Shown: one piece after another, positions 8,362 to 16,946 of the stretch
How the letters are laid out: each line of letters opens with the position of its first letter
How positions within the stretch are numbered: the stretch's first letter is position 1
Assembly (NCBI RefSeq): GCF_000341005.1
Contig: NZ_ANBD01000031.1
Location: 3,932-58,171, forward strand
Direction: 5' to 3'
Source of the DNA: Nocardiopsis alkaliphila YIM 80379
Lineage (GTDB): Bacteria; Actinomycetota; Actinomycetes; Streptosporangiales; Streptosporangiaceae
Length of the DNA: 54,240 nt
The notes under the pieces: model-generated
The model's database searches: none
What the model saw: only the letters and a program-made list of their open reading frames with translations
Told to the model about the DNA's origin: nothing
Position numbers and translations under genes: made by a program

Positions 8362-9666
8362 ATGAGCGACACGACCGGGGCCGAGGGCCCTTCTGAGCAG
8401 ACTCAGAAGCGTACGGTGCTTGTGCGCAACCGTGACTTCCTCATGCTGTGGTCGGGCGAATCCGTGAGTTCCCTGGGAAGTCAGATCGGTGTCATCGTCT
8501 TACCCTCCTTGGCCGTGCTCTTCTTCGGTCAAGGGGCCTTCGGTGTCGGTATGCTCATCGCGCTGCAATGGATCCCCTTCATGGTGTTGGCGCCCCTCGT
8601 TGGTGTGCTCACCGACAGGTTCCGACGTAAGACCTTGATGCAGTTGGCGAACATCGCGCGCTTCGTCATCCTCTTCTCGCTGCCCGTGGCGGCGTTCATG
8701 GACCAGCTGACGATCACCCACCTGTACGTCGCGGCGTTGCTCAAGGGGATTTTCGACGTCGTCTTCCAGCTTTCTTACCAGGCGTTTCTTCCCTACCTGT
8801 TGGACCGGGACGACCTCACGGACGGTAACGCGAAGACGCAGCTGAGTCGCTCTCTCGCGCTCATCCTGGGAAGGTCCGTCGGTGGTGGGCTGGTAAGCGC
8901 GCTGGGACCTGTGCGTGCCATGGCCGTCAACGGTCTCGGCTACCTGGCATCGAGTTTTGCCCTGATGTTCGTTCGCAAGCCGGAGAGCCCGCCCGAGCCG
9001 GCACAGGGTGGGGCCAAGAGCGTGCTGAACGAACTCAAGGGTGGCGTGGTCATCACCTTCGGTAACCGCCTGTTGAGGTACCTCACTCTGATGGCGACCT
9101 TTGGGAACATGGCGGTCTCGTTGACCCTCGCGATGATCATCGTGTTCGCCTACGAGGACCTCGGATTCAACGGTGCCCAGGTCGGTCTCGCCCTAGGGCT
9201 GGGCAGTGCCGCCGTCGTCGTGGGCGCCCTGTCCTCTCAGTGGGTCAACGCGCGCCTGGGAATGGGCAGGATGCTCATTTTCACGCACACCATGCTCGCG
9301 ATCGCGTTCGCCATGCTTCCGATCGCTCTCCTTGGCGACACGGCGTTCGCTTTCGCGATCATCGTCGTCTCGCAGTGCCTCTCCTCGTTCACCACGCCGA
9401 TCGCGAACGTGGGGATCATGACGCTCATCCAAAAGACCACTCCTCCGGAGGCCATGGGAAGAGTCGGTGGTGTCGCACTGCCCTTCGTGTGGGGATCGAA
9501 CGCCGTGGGCCCGTTGCTGGGTAGCGCTCTGGCCGTGATCTTCGTCAACTGGGTGGCCTTCCTCCTGGCGGCCGTCATGGCCCTGATCGCCGTGGCCTGG
9601 GTTCTGATCGGCGCCGTGTACCGCATCCACGACGAAGTGCCCGAAGAGTGGAGGGTCGTTCTGTAG
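8362..9666 (+). CDS. MFS transporter, likely product exporter
   Basis: Inner-membrane major facilitator of about 434 residues with 10-12 hydrophobic helices and the loop 2-3 signature GVLTDRFRRKTL near residue 75. The family resembles the enterobactin-exporter/MFS_3 group found in NRPS clusters. It opens the plus operon with the A-PCP, P450, O-methyltransferase and TEII genes, so export of the finished compound is the likely role and would complement the AlkZ-type repair enzyme. I start at ATG 8362 (MSDTTG); an upstream in-frame GTG at 8323 would add 13 residues but overlaps the promoter-like motif. Confidence 0.85.
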   Translation: MSDTTGAEGPSEQTQKRTVLVRNRDFLMLWSGESVSSLGSQIGVIVLPSLAVLFFGQGAFGVGMLIALQWIPFMVLAPLVGVLTDRFRRKTLMQLANIARFVILFSLPVAAFMDQLTITHLYVAALLKGIFDVVFQLSYQAFLPYLLDRDDLTDGNAKTQLSRSLALILGRSVGGGLVSALGPVRAMAVNGLGYLASSFALMFVRKPESPPEPAQGGAKSVLNELKGGVVITFGNRLLRYLTLMATFGNMAVSLTLAMIIVFAYEDLGFNGAQVGLALGLGSAAVVVGALSSQWVNARLGMGRMLIFTHTMLAIAFAMLPIALLGDTAFAFAIIVVSQCLSSFTTPIANVGIMTLIQKTTPPEAMGRVGGVALPFVWGSNAVGPLLGSALAVIFVNWVAFLLAAVMALIAVAWVLIGAVYRIHDEVPEEWRVVL

Positions 9667-9719
9667 GGGCCGTATCCCAACGAGGCTTCAGTGCTTGCTC
9701 AAGACAGGGAAGACGCACG

Positions 9720-11624
9720 ATGGAACAGTACAGCCGAACCATCGAGGACCAGGACCGTACTTTCGACCCCTCCCATCTCACAGGAGTCCTGCCCGACCGG
9801 GTCCGTGAGCACGCCGAAGCCTTTCCGGACCGGCCGGCCGTTCGGCGGGGCCAGACCCAACTCACCTACGCGCAACTGGACCGTCGCGTCGACCGACTCG
9901 CGTGCACACTGATCGAGGAGGGAGTGAGCCGAGGCTCGTTGGTCGCCATCCATATAGAGCGATCCATTGAATGGGTCGTCGCCATGTTGGCGACACTACG
10001 TGCCGGTGGAGTGTGTATGACACTCGACCCCAGGTCTCCTCTCGAACGTATCGAGCGCGCGCTGGAGGTCGCTCGGCCGGTGGCCCTTCTCAGCGGCCAA
10101 ATGCCTCCACCATCGGACGAATCGAATGAACGGGCGACGATCCGCGTCGACCACGGTGTCCTCACCGGAGACGGGAACCGCGTGTCGTTCCCAGAATTGG
10201 GAGAGGACGATCTCGCCTACGCGGTCCACACCTCCGGTTCGGAGGGTCGGCCCAAGATCGTCCTCGCCCAGCACCGGTGGCTCACCATCGGGGCGGCCGG
10301 GGGTGCCCTCATCAACGGCACAACCGCGCATGACCGGGGATCGTGGCTGGGGCCCGCCGGCGCCGGAATCGCGATCAACGAGGTGTGCGGCCTGCTGTGG
10401 ATGGGCGCAAGCATCCACATCGCCGAGCAGGAGGTGCTGACCTCACCGGTCGACCTTCGCGCGTGGTTGCTGGAGAACCGCATCACCCAGACCTTCGTCA
10501 TCACGCCGATCGGGGAGGTACTCCAGGCGCTGGAGTGGCCGGAGCACAGTGAGCTGAGGCTGATGACCCTGGGTGGAGACCGGCTCAACCGGTGGGGTCC
10601 TTCCGGTCTGTCGTTCGAGGTCGCGGTCTCCTACGGTTCCCTGGAGGCCTTTCAGATCGCCAACTCGATCCATCCGTGGGACCGGCGTTGCACACCCACC
10701 ACCGCGTCGGAGGAATTGCGCCGATCACCGCCTCCGGTGGGCAGAGCCCTGCCCGGGGTTCGCGTCCATGTGTTGGAGAACGACCTCGAACGCACTCCTG
10801 CCGGGTCGATCGGAGAGTTGTGGATCGAATCGAACAGTCTTTCACTCGGCTACATGGCCGACAGCGCGCTGACCGCGGATCGGTTTCGGCCCAATCCTTT
10901 CGGTGCGCCCGGTAGCCGGTTGTACCGCTCCGGGGATGCGGGACGCTTCCGCGAGGACGGACTTCTGGAACACCATGGTCGTATCGACGGCATCGTCAAG
11001 GTGCGGGGCAACCGGGTCGAGATCGGAGAGGTCGAATGGGTGCTCGGCGGACATCCCGACGTTGAACAGGTGTGCGTGGCGACCGCTTCGGGTCGGGACC
11101 AAAGGACACAGTTGGTCGCTTGTGTCGTCGCAAGGAACAAGGTGGACCCGATCGAACTACGGTCCTACGCCGCGCTCCGACTCCAGGACTTCATGGTCCC
11201 CATCGCCTATGTGCTGATGGACGCGCTACCCATGAACACGAACCACAAGATCGACCGGGGAGCACTGCCCCCGGCCGACTGGGAGAGGTGGCGTCCGACT
11301 CGGCCCTTCCGTGAGCCCAAGGGAGACACGGAGGAGACTCTGGCGGCTCTTTACACAGACCTGATCGGTGTCGAGCGGGTGGGCGCTGACGATGGATTCT
11401 TGGAACTCGGTGGTGACTCCCTCCTGGCGGTACGGCTACGAGTGGCGTTGGAAAGCGAGTTCGGGATCACGGTTCCTCTCAGAGAGATCATGGAGCGTTC
11501 CACGGTCTCTGGACTCGCTCGTCGGGTGGTGGAACTGCGAGAAAAGGACGAGGGCGAACCGCTGTTGCCGCCGATAGTCCGTAGAAGCAAGGATGAGGCC
11601 ACGAGAGGGATCCGAGAGCCGTGA
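9720..11624 (+). CDS. NRPS adenylation-PCP didomain, probable aryl acid loading protein
   Basis: Protein of 634 residues that activates a carboxylic acid as the adenylate and loads it on its own carrier domain. A3 core TSGSEGRPK at 171-179 (the usual TSGST has become TSGSE), A5 YGSLEAF at 305-311, A7 YRSGD at 402-406, A10 Lys510 in NHKIDR, and PCP LELGGDS with Ser567. At the position of Asp235 (GrsA numbering), which binds the amino group of amino acids, the A4 segment [11 protein letters not shown] has Gly, so the substrate probably has no alpha-amino group. The arrangement matches the AziA1-type didomain that loads naphthoate in azinomycin biosynthesis. AGGGAAG precedes the ATG at 9720; the longer frame from 9648 overlaps the MFS gene. 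Confidence 0.85.
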   Translation: MEQYSRTIEDQDRTFDPSHLTGVLPDRVREHAEAFPDRPAVRRGQTQLTYAQLDRRVDRLACTLIEEGVSRGSLVAIHIERSIEWVVAMLATLRAGGVCMTLDPRSPLERIERALEVARPVALLSGQMPPPSDESNERATIRVDHGVLTGDGNRVSFPELGEDDLAYAVHTSGSEGRPKIVLAQHRWLTIGAAGGALINGTTAHDRGSWLGPAGAGIAINEVCGLLWMGASIHIAEQEVLTSPVDLRAWLLENRITQTFVITPIGEVLQALEWPEHSELRLMTLGGDRLNRWGPSGLSFEVAVSYGSLEAFQIANSIHPWDRRCTPTTASEELRRSPPPVGRALPGVRVHVLENDLERTPAGSIGELWIESNSLSLGYMADSALTADRFRPNPFGAPGSRLYRSGDAGRFREDGLLEHHGRIDGIVKVRGNRVEIGEVEWVLGGHPDVEQVCVATASGRDQRTQLVACVVARNKVDPIELRSYAALRLQDFMVPIAYVLMDALPMNTNHKIDRGALPPADWERWRPTRPFREPKGDTEETLAALYTDLIGVERVGADDGFLELGGDSLLAVRLRVALESEFGITVPLREIMERSTVSGLARRVVELREKDEGEPLLPPIVRRSKDEATRGIREP

Positions 11625-12838
11625 ACAGTGTGCGAGACGCCGCCGTCAGTCGACTCACCGAAACGTTTGACTTCCACGATCCTGAGTACACGCCGGACAC
11701 GGCGGAGACGATCAACCGGTTGATCCGTGAGGGTTCCTCGGTCGCCTACTCATCGGCGCATGGGGGAATGTGGGTTCTCTCCGGTTACGAGCATGTCAAG
11801 AGCGCGTTGAGGGACCACGAAACCTTTAGCTCTGCTCAAGGAGTGCACTTCCCTCGTGCCGAGGGAATGCCGAAATTCTCACCCATTGATCTGGATCCTC
11901 CCGAACATGGTGTGGTCCGTGAACTCATGGCGCCGCCGGTCCAGAAGCAGAGGGTGCAGGACCTGGAACCCGCTTTCCGGAAGCTCTCCGCGGAACTCAT
12001 CGCGGCCGTGTCGGAACGGGGCGAGGCAGACATGGTCTCCGAAGTCGCCCGCCCCTTCGCCATTGGCACACTCGCCCTGACCATCGGGCTCTCTCAGGAG
12101 GCCCAAAGGCAGGTCCGCGAGCTGACCCGGACCATGTGGAAGTACATCGCCACGGACTCCGACGCCACTCGATTCTGGCCCGCCTACCATGACCTGCTCT
12201 CCGAAGAGATCCGTCAGGCCAGGGAGAGCGAGAACGGGTCGTACCTTTCGTGGCTCGCCGAGGCGACCATCGATGGCGAACCGATTCCCGAGGACCTGCT
12301 CTACTCGATCATCGTCTCCTACTTCGTAGCCGGACACGACAACACGATGAACGCTGTCGGACGTTTGCTGTGGTGTCTTGCGAGGGACCGCGACCTTCAG
12401 CTGGAACTGAGGAAACGTCCGGAGCTGCGGCCCTTGGTCGCCGAGGAGAGCCTGCGTCGTTGGTGCCCGACGGACCGTTTCACTCGGGTGACCACACGCG
12501 ACGTGACCATCGATGGTACCACCATTCCGAGTGGTTCAAGGGTCGTGCTTTTGTTCGACGCGGCTAACCGTGACCCGGTTAAATTCCCCGAACCTGAAAA
12601 ATTTCACCCAGAACGCGGAAACTCTTACCAGCATCTGAGTTTCGGCCACGGAATCCACAGATGTATGGGGGCTCATCTGGCCCGGTTGGAGTTCAGGATT
12701 TTGCTCGACGAACTCGCGCGGCATCCGACCTTTCATCACGTGGCGGAGTCCAGTCTCTCGTTCGAGAACGGGCGCCACATCCTCTTCGACCGAATCCAGG
12801 TCCGTTTCGAGGGGATCGGACAGGAGGAGGGCGAGTGA
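11621..12838 (+). CDS. Cytochrome P450
   Basis: Heme monooxygenase of 405 residues, class I bacterial type, needing ferredoxin partners not found in this window. Visible motifs: I-helix VAGHDNT, K-helix EESLRR, and the heme loop [10 protein letters not shown] with Cys348 as the axial ligand. The GTG start overlaps the A-PCP stop by 4 nt, and the stop overlaps the O-methyltransferase start by 4 nt, so the three are translationally coupled. By analogy with AziB2 and AziB1 in azinomycin biosynthesis, it probably hydroxylates the aryl acid before methylation (inference from neighbourhood). Confidence 0.9.
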   Translation: MNSVRDAAVSRLTETFDFHDPEYTPDTAETINRLIREGSSVAYSSAHGGMWVLSGYEHVKSALRDHETFSSAQGVHFPRAEGMPKFSPIDLDPPEHGVVRELMAPPVQKQRVQDLEPAFRKLSAELIAAVSERGEADMVSEVARPFAIGTLALTIGLSQEAQRQVRELTRTMWKYIATDSDATRFWPAYHDLLSEEIRQARESENGSYLSWLAEATIDGEPIPEDLLYSIIVSYFVAGHDNTMNAVGRLLWCLARDRDLQLELRKRPELRPLVAEESLRRWCPTDRFTRVTTRDVTIDGTTIPSGSRVVLLFDAANRDPVKFPEPEKFHPERGNSYQHLSFGHGIHRCMGAHLARLEFRILLDELARHPTFHHVAESSLSFENGRHILFDRIQVRFEGIGQEEGE

Positions 12839-13884
12839 GGCCTGCGGTGAACGGGGCCCAGGGCACCCAAGGGGCACCGTCTTCCGACCCGACCCCCCTC
12901 ATGAGGATGACCACCGGCCTGTGGGTCTCCCAAACGCTCTCCGCTGCGGAGGAGGTCGACCTTTTCACCTTTCTCTCGGAGAAGGGGGGAAGTGATCTCA
13001 CCGAACTCGCCTACGGGTTGAACCTTTCCGAGCGTCCCACCGAAGTGCTCGTCACCGCCTGTGCGGCCCTTGGGCTGCTACGGCGGCAGGGTGATCACAT
13101 CGTCAACACCGACCTGGCCGAGGATTACCTGGTCCGAGGCACCCCATATTTCCTGGGAGACTACATCCGTATGTTGCGCGAATTCGTCTATCCGGGTTGG
13201 ATGCGCGTCGCCGACGCCGTCCGTGAGGACCGGCCGGTCCGTGACGAGTCCGCTCCCGGTGCGGGAATCTTCGCCAAGGAGAACCGCCCGGCGTTCTTCT
13301 GGAACGGACTGTGGCCGCTGTCGGCCCTGACCGCACAGACCCTGGCCGCGGAAGTCGATCTGTCCTTCATCACGTCGTTGCTCGATGTCGGCGGGGGCGG
13401 TGGTGCCTTCGCTGTGGAACTGTGCCGACGGTATCGGGATCTGTCGGTCACGATCTACGACCTTCCGCACGTGTGCGAGCACACCCAGGAGTTCCTTCGG
13501 GGCATGGACCATGGGGAGCGGGTGCGTTTTCACGCAGGGGACTTCTTCGCGGAGGACCTACCCAGGGGACATGACGCGATTCTGTTGTCCATGATCCTTC
13601 ACGACTGGGCCGAGGAAGCCAACCGGGAACTCCTGGACAAGTGCTACAGGGCACTGCCCGCCGGAGGGCTGATCGTGATCAGTGAACTCCTGGTCGACGA
13701 TGACCGGTCGGGCCCGTTGGAGGCCGCCCTCATGAGCATGAACATGTTGGTCGGGACGCCCGGACGTAACTACGCGGTGGGAGAGTACCGATCCTGGTTG
13801 GAGGACGCGGGTTTCACCCGAACACGAGTCGTCTCCTTTCATGCTCCCGGAGCCAACGGTGTCGTCCTCGCCCGAAAACCATGA
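12835..13884 (+). CDS. SAM-dependent O-methyltransferase (AcsA/CrtF plant-type family)
   Basis: Methyltransferase of about 349 residues. The N-terminal part is the winged-helix dimerisation domain ([11 protein letters not shown], about residues 80-90); the C-terminal part is the Rossmann domain with the SAM loop [11 protein letters not shown] near 182-192, acidic residue in TIYDLPH, and the motif SMILHDW near 250, whose His is the usual catalytic base in this family. GTG start at 12835 follows AGGAGGAGG and overlaps the P450 stop. The likely reaction is O-methylation of the hydroxyl that the upstream P450 places on the PKS-derived aryl acid, as for AziB1. Confidence 0.88.
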   Translation: MRPAVNGAQGTQGAPSSDPTPLMRMTTGLWVSQTLSAAEEVDLFTFLSEKGGSDLTELAYGLNLSERPTEVLVTACAALGLLRRQGDHIVNTDLAEDYLVRGTPYFLGDYIRMLREFVYPGWMRVADAVREDRPVRDESAPGAGIFAKENRPAFFWNGLWPLSALTAQTLAAEVDLSFITSLLDVGGGGGAFAVELCRRYRDLSVTIYDLPHVCEHTQEFLRGMDHGERVRFHAGDFFAEDLPRGHDAILLSMILHDWAEEANRELLDKCYRALPAGGLIVISELLVDDDRSGPLEAALMSMNMLVGTPGRNYAVGEYRSWLEDAGFTRTRVVSFHAPGANGVVLARKP

Positions 13885-13896
13885 AGGGAGATTTCA

Positions 13897-14607
13897 GTGG
13901 GTTCTCAATGGTTCCTGAGAGAACCATCCGATGAGTCGGAATCCCGCCTCCTGTGCTTCCCCTATTCGGGTTGTGGAGCGTCGATGTTTCGCCGATGGCC
14001 CACTCACCTGGGTGGAATGGAGGTCCTCCCCATCCAACTCCCCGCTCGGGAGAACCGAATGCGCGAACCGCACTTTGGAACTTATGAGGAGCTCGCCTCC
14101 GATGTCACGGAGGGGATCGCCGAGTACCTGGACCGTCCCTACGCGGTCTTCGGTCACTGCGGCGGTGCTTTGCCTGCCTTCGAGACGGTGCTGCGGATCG
14201 GAGAACGAGGGCTGCGGGCACCCGATCGCTGCTTCGTTTCCTCACAGGTGGCGCCGCAGGATGGTCCCTACGGTCGGTTTCTCGGATTGGATGACAACGG
14301 GTTGCGTCAGGAACTGCTCAAACTGTTGAAAGCCCTTGGTTCTGCTGATCCCCGTCCGGATCTGGTCGAGCTGTTCCTGGAGGTCCTGGAAGCGGACCTG
14401 GAGGCCAATCGGAGATACCGCAAGGAGATCGCCGAAGGATTCCCCTGTCCGGTGACGGCGATCGGGTGGAGTGATGACGTCGAGGTGCCCTACGGTCGCA
14501 TGACCGGGTGGGCGGAGTGGGCGGAGACCGACTTTCCGGTCCTCAAGGGGTCCCACTACACTTTCTTGGAAGCGCCCGAGGAGCTTCGGGAAACACTCGG
14601 GATGTGA
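13897..14607 (+). CDS. Type II thioesterase with Cys nucleophile
   Basis: Editing thioesterase of 236 residues that would clear stalled acyl groups from carrier proteins. The alpha/beta-hydrolase layout is intact: LCFPYSGCGAS at 19-29, nucleophile elbow FGHCGG (Cys88 in place of the usual Ser), an acidic residue in WSDDVEV near 193, and His220 in GSHYTF. It is the last gene of the operon from 8362, 12 nt after the methyltransferase, with AGGGAG before the GTG start. A second TEII at 20267 also has Cys, while the third at 25567 has Ser. Cys in this place could slow hydrolysis or favour transfer. Confidence 0.85.
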   Translation: MGSQWFLREPSDESESRLLCFPYSGCGASMFRRWPTHLGGMEVLPIQLPARENRMREPHFGTYEELASDVTEGIAEYLDRPYAVFGHCGGALPAFETVLRIGERGLRAPDRCFVSSQVAPQDGPYGRFLGLDDNGLRQELLKLLKALGSADPRPDLVELFLEVLEADLEANRRYRKEIAEGFPCPVTAIGWSDDVEVPYGRMTGWAEWAETDFPVLKGSHYTFLEAPEELRETLGM

Positions 14608-14639
14608 TCGATCACCACTCATGGCGACTCCCTCCAGGA

Positions 14640-14655
14640 CTCCGGGTACCCGGAG
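14640..14655. terminator. Hairpin between convergent genes
   Basis: CTCCGGG (14640-14646) and CCCGGAG (14649-14655) form a 7-bp perfect palindrome around TA, flanked by CTCC and GGAG that could lengthen the structure. A second imperfect stem (14668-14691) overlaps the stop of the ACAD gene. It lies between the convergent TEII and acyl-CoA dehydrogenase genes and could terminate both ways. There is no clear T-run. Confidence 0.4.
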
Positions 14656-14677
14656 GGAGAACGGCCACAGCCCCTGG

Positions 14678-15673
14678 TCAACCCAGGGCTGCCAGACGCC
14701 AGAGCTCGGCGGGGGTTCCCATACGCAGCCCCTCGATCGAGACGAGGCGGTAGATGATGGCGGGGACGGAGTGATCCAGCATCCCCCGGACACCATGGAG
14801 TTGCACGCACTTTCGGGAGGCCTGGAAAGCGTGCTCGACCGCGGCGGCCAGGAGCAGAGCGGTGTCCTGGGTACCGGCCCGCCCACGGTCACAGTTCCAG
14901 CCCGTCTCGTGGGTCAACAGGTTCCAACCGTCCCCCTCGCCGGAGAGGCGGGCCAGGCCGTGCGCGACGGTTTGTAGTTCCACCAGCGGCTTCTCGTATT
15001 GATGACGGCTGTTGACGTGGTCACGTGCTTCCGAGATGGCCCGACGCGCCAGTCCGAGCAGGAGCGCCGCCTGACGCACCCGGGCGAAGTTCAGTGCCGT
15101 TTCGACACGGCCGTCGTCAATGAGCACGGGGACACCTTCCGCGAAGTCCAGGCTCATTCGTAACTGAGGCGTCCCCAGTCTTCTCACCTTCTCGATCCGG
15201 CAACCGGGAAGGTCGGGGGGAACGAGGTACCAGCCGGTCCCGCCGTCATGTTCCCTCGCCCGGACCACGAGCAGGCCGAGCTCGGCGACGGGTAGACACT
15301 CGCTCTGTCCGTGGAGGCGCCCCTCGGCGTCGGCACTGATCACAGGCGTGGTGTGCGTACCCACGGTCATCGCGTGTCGAATTCCCTTGATCAGCTCCAG
15401 TAGGAGTGAGTCCGGGATGTCGTCGGGGTCCACCAGCTCCAGGGCGAGGACGGTCTCACGGTACGCCCCGAACGGTTCCAGCCCGTACCCCAACCGCTCG
15501 TTCACCATGATGTCGGCGTCCAGTCCCAGGCCGAGACCGCCACTTTCCTCTCGGATACTCAGCGCGGGCAGACCGATCGAGGCCAACTCGGTGTGCGGAA
15601 CCCCGGTTCTGGTCAGTACGGTGTCCACGGCGTTGGCCAACCGTTCCTGAATCGGGTCTATACGCAGGTCCAA
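14678..15673 (-). CDS. Acyl-CoA dehydrogenase-like protein, shorter partner subunit
   Basis: Flavoprotein-family protein of about 331 residues. The C-terminal helical domain is recognisable (SRHQYEKPLVELQ, then RKCVQLHGVRGM, then IYRLV), but the N-terminal ACAD signature with TEPGxGSD is absent, so it is probably the supporting half of a heteromeric dehydrogenase with the adjacent longer ACAD. I choose the TTG at 15673 because GGAGG stands 8 nt upstream, directly beside the stop of the neighbour; a GTG at 15715 would overlap that gene by 38 nt without a good ribosome site. In context the pair could desaturate the branched C5 acid unit ahead of epoxidation (inference). Confidence 0.75.
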   Translation of the reverse strand: MDLRIDPIQERLANAVDTVLTRTGVPHTELASIGLPALSIREESGGLGLGLDADIMVNERLGYGLEPFGAYRETVLALELVDPDDIPDSLLLELIKGIRHAMTVGTHTTPVISADAEGRLHGQSECLPVAELGLLVVRAREHDGGTGWYLVPPDLPGCRIEKVRRLGTPQLRMSLDFAEGVPVLIDDGRVETALNFARVRQAALLLGLARRAISEARDHVNSRHQYEKPLVELQTVAHGLARLSGEGDGWNLLTHETGWNCDRGRAGTQDTALLLAAAVEHAFQASRKCVQLHGVRGMLDHSVPAIIYRLVSIEGLRMGTPAELWRLAALG

Positions 15674-15677
15674 GGCG

Positions 15678-16844
15678 CTAACCTCCCGTAGACGCGTGGT
15701 CGAGAAGACGGGCACCCGCCACGATGTCGAGCAGTACCTCCGACGCGCCGCCCGAGATGGTCATGCCCGGGGCCTCGCGGAACGCGGCGTCGAAAGTGTG
15801 GGGCCCGGGTTCGAGCGCGTCCACTCCCCATGTCTGCACCGCCCACCAAGCGATCCCCTGGGCGGTCTCGCTGCAATGCCATTTGGCCAAGGACGCCTGG
15901 GCGATGTCGGCCTCGCCCTGAGACAGTCCTTGGAGGACGCGATAGCACAACAAGTGGCTCGCGCGCAACCGAGCGCGGTGGTGGGCCAGGCCGACGAGTT
16001 CCTCCACATGCGGTTCTCGACCGGCTTGGGTGATGCGGGCGGTGATCTGTTCCAGCCAGTACCGCGCCCGGGCGTAGTAGTCGAGCCCGTTGCGTTCCGC
16101 GGTGAACATGCGTGTGATCAATCCCCAGCCCTCACCGACCCGGCCGAGTGTGGCCTCCCTCTCGACACGCACGTTCGTCAGGCGTACGTCGTGGAACTGT
16201 TCGTCGGAGAGGCTGGGGATCGGACGAATCGAGATCCCGGGGCCCGTGAGCGGTACGAGGAACAGGGTGATGCTTTCGTAGCGGTTGGTCTCGCCTCCGT
16301 CGCGTACGGCGCACAACGCGAGGTCCGCGTAGGCGGTCTTCAGGTTGTACGTCTTACGGCCGTCGAGGGTCCAGGACCCGTCGTCGTTACCCGTCGCGCT
16401 TGTGGTGATGCCCGCCAGGTCCGAACCGTGACCGGGTTCGGTGAACAGGATGCACATGGTGAGTTCGCCAGATGCCAGCCGTGGCAGCAGGGTCCGCCTC
16501 TGTTGGTCTGTACCCGACTGGAGGATCAGGGATCCGACGATCTGGACGGAGATGTAGTACAGACTTTGTGGTACTCCGTACTGGACCATGTGTTCCAGAA
16601 GCTTCACTGTGGCCGTGGGGTCGGCCTCCAGGCCTCCGTACTCCTTCGGCCACGAGGGAGCGAGGAGGCCGGCACGTCCGAGGTGTCGGTAGAGAGGGCG
16701 TGGATCACCGTCCATCCCGTCGGCACGGTGATGCACCTCATCTAGCAGCTCTTGTGTCTTCGGTGAGGAGAGGACGGTGATCAACCTTTGCTCGAACTCC
16801 ACGGTCGAGTCAGGGATGTCGAAGTCCATGTCAGCGAACCTCAT
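15678..16844 (-). CDS. Acyl-CoA dehydrogenase
   Basis: FAD-dependent alpha,beta-dehydrogenase of about 388 residues. It has the ACAD signature LFTEPGHGSDLAG in the middle domain and SGGASEV near the C-terminus, where typical members have GGTSEI. Start at ATG 16844 after AAAAGGAACG. It is transcribed with the shorter partner, whose gene starts 4 nt beyond this stop, and is divergent from the NRPS at 16947. Two-gene ACADs of this type act as heteromers on CoA or carrier-bound acyl groups. A fitting substrate here is a branched C5 acyl (2-hydroxy- or 2-oxo-isovaleryl), giving the isopropenyl group needed for an epoxide; that is inference. Confidence 0.85.
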   Translation of the reverse strand: MRFADMDFDIPDSTVEFEQRLITVLSSPKTQELLDEVHHRADGMDGDPRPLYRHLGRAGLLAPSWPKEYGGLEADPTATVKLLEHMVQYGVPQSLYYISVQIVGSLILQSGTDQQRRTLLPRLASGELTMCILFTEPGHGSDLAGITTSATGNDDGSWTLDGRKTYNLKTAYADLALCAVRDGGETNRYESITLFLVPLTGPGISIRPIPSLSDEQFHDVRLTNVRVEREATLGRVGEGWGLITRMFTAERNGLDYYARARYWLEQITARITQAGREPHVEELVGLAHHRARLRASHLLCYRVLQGLSQGEADIAQASLAKWHCSETAQGIAWWAVQTWGVDALEPGPHTFDAAFREAPGMTISGGASEVLLDIVAGARLLDHASTGG

Positions 16845-16853
16845 CGTTCCTTT

Positions 16854-16873
16854 TATGTAGATTTTGATATAGT
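16854..16873 (+). promoter_or_regulatory. Promoter-like motif TATGTAG-N7-TATAGT
   Basis: TATGTAG at 16854-16860, 7 nt, then TATAGT at 16868-16873, in the AT-rich 102-nt space between the ACAD (-) and NRPS (+) starts. The same two words with the same spacing occur at 8317-8336. TATAGT is 73 nt before the NRPS ATG. Confidence 0.4.
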
Positions 16874-16946
16874 GTATCGCTAATTTGAGGGTCAAGATTG
16901 CATCTAATCTACAGCACACTCTTCACTCTTGCTTGGGGCAGAGGCT

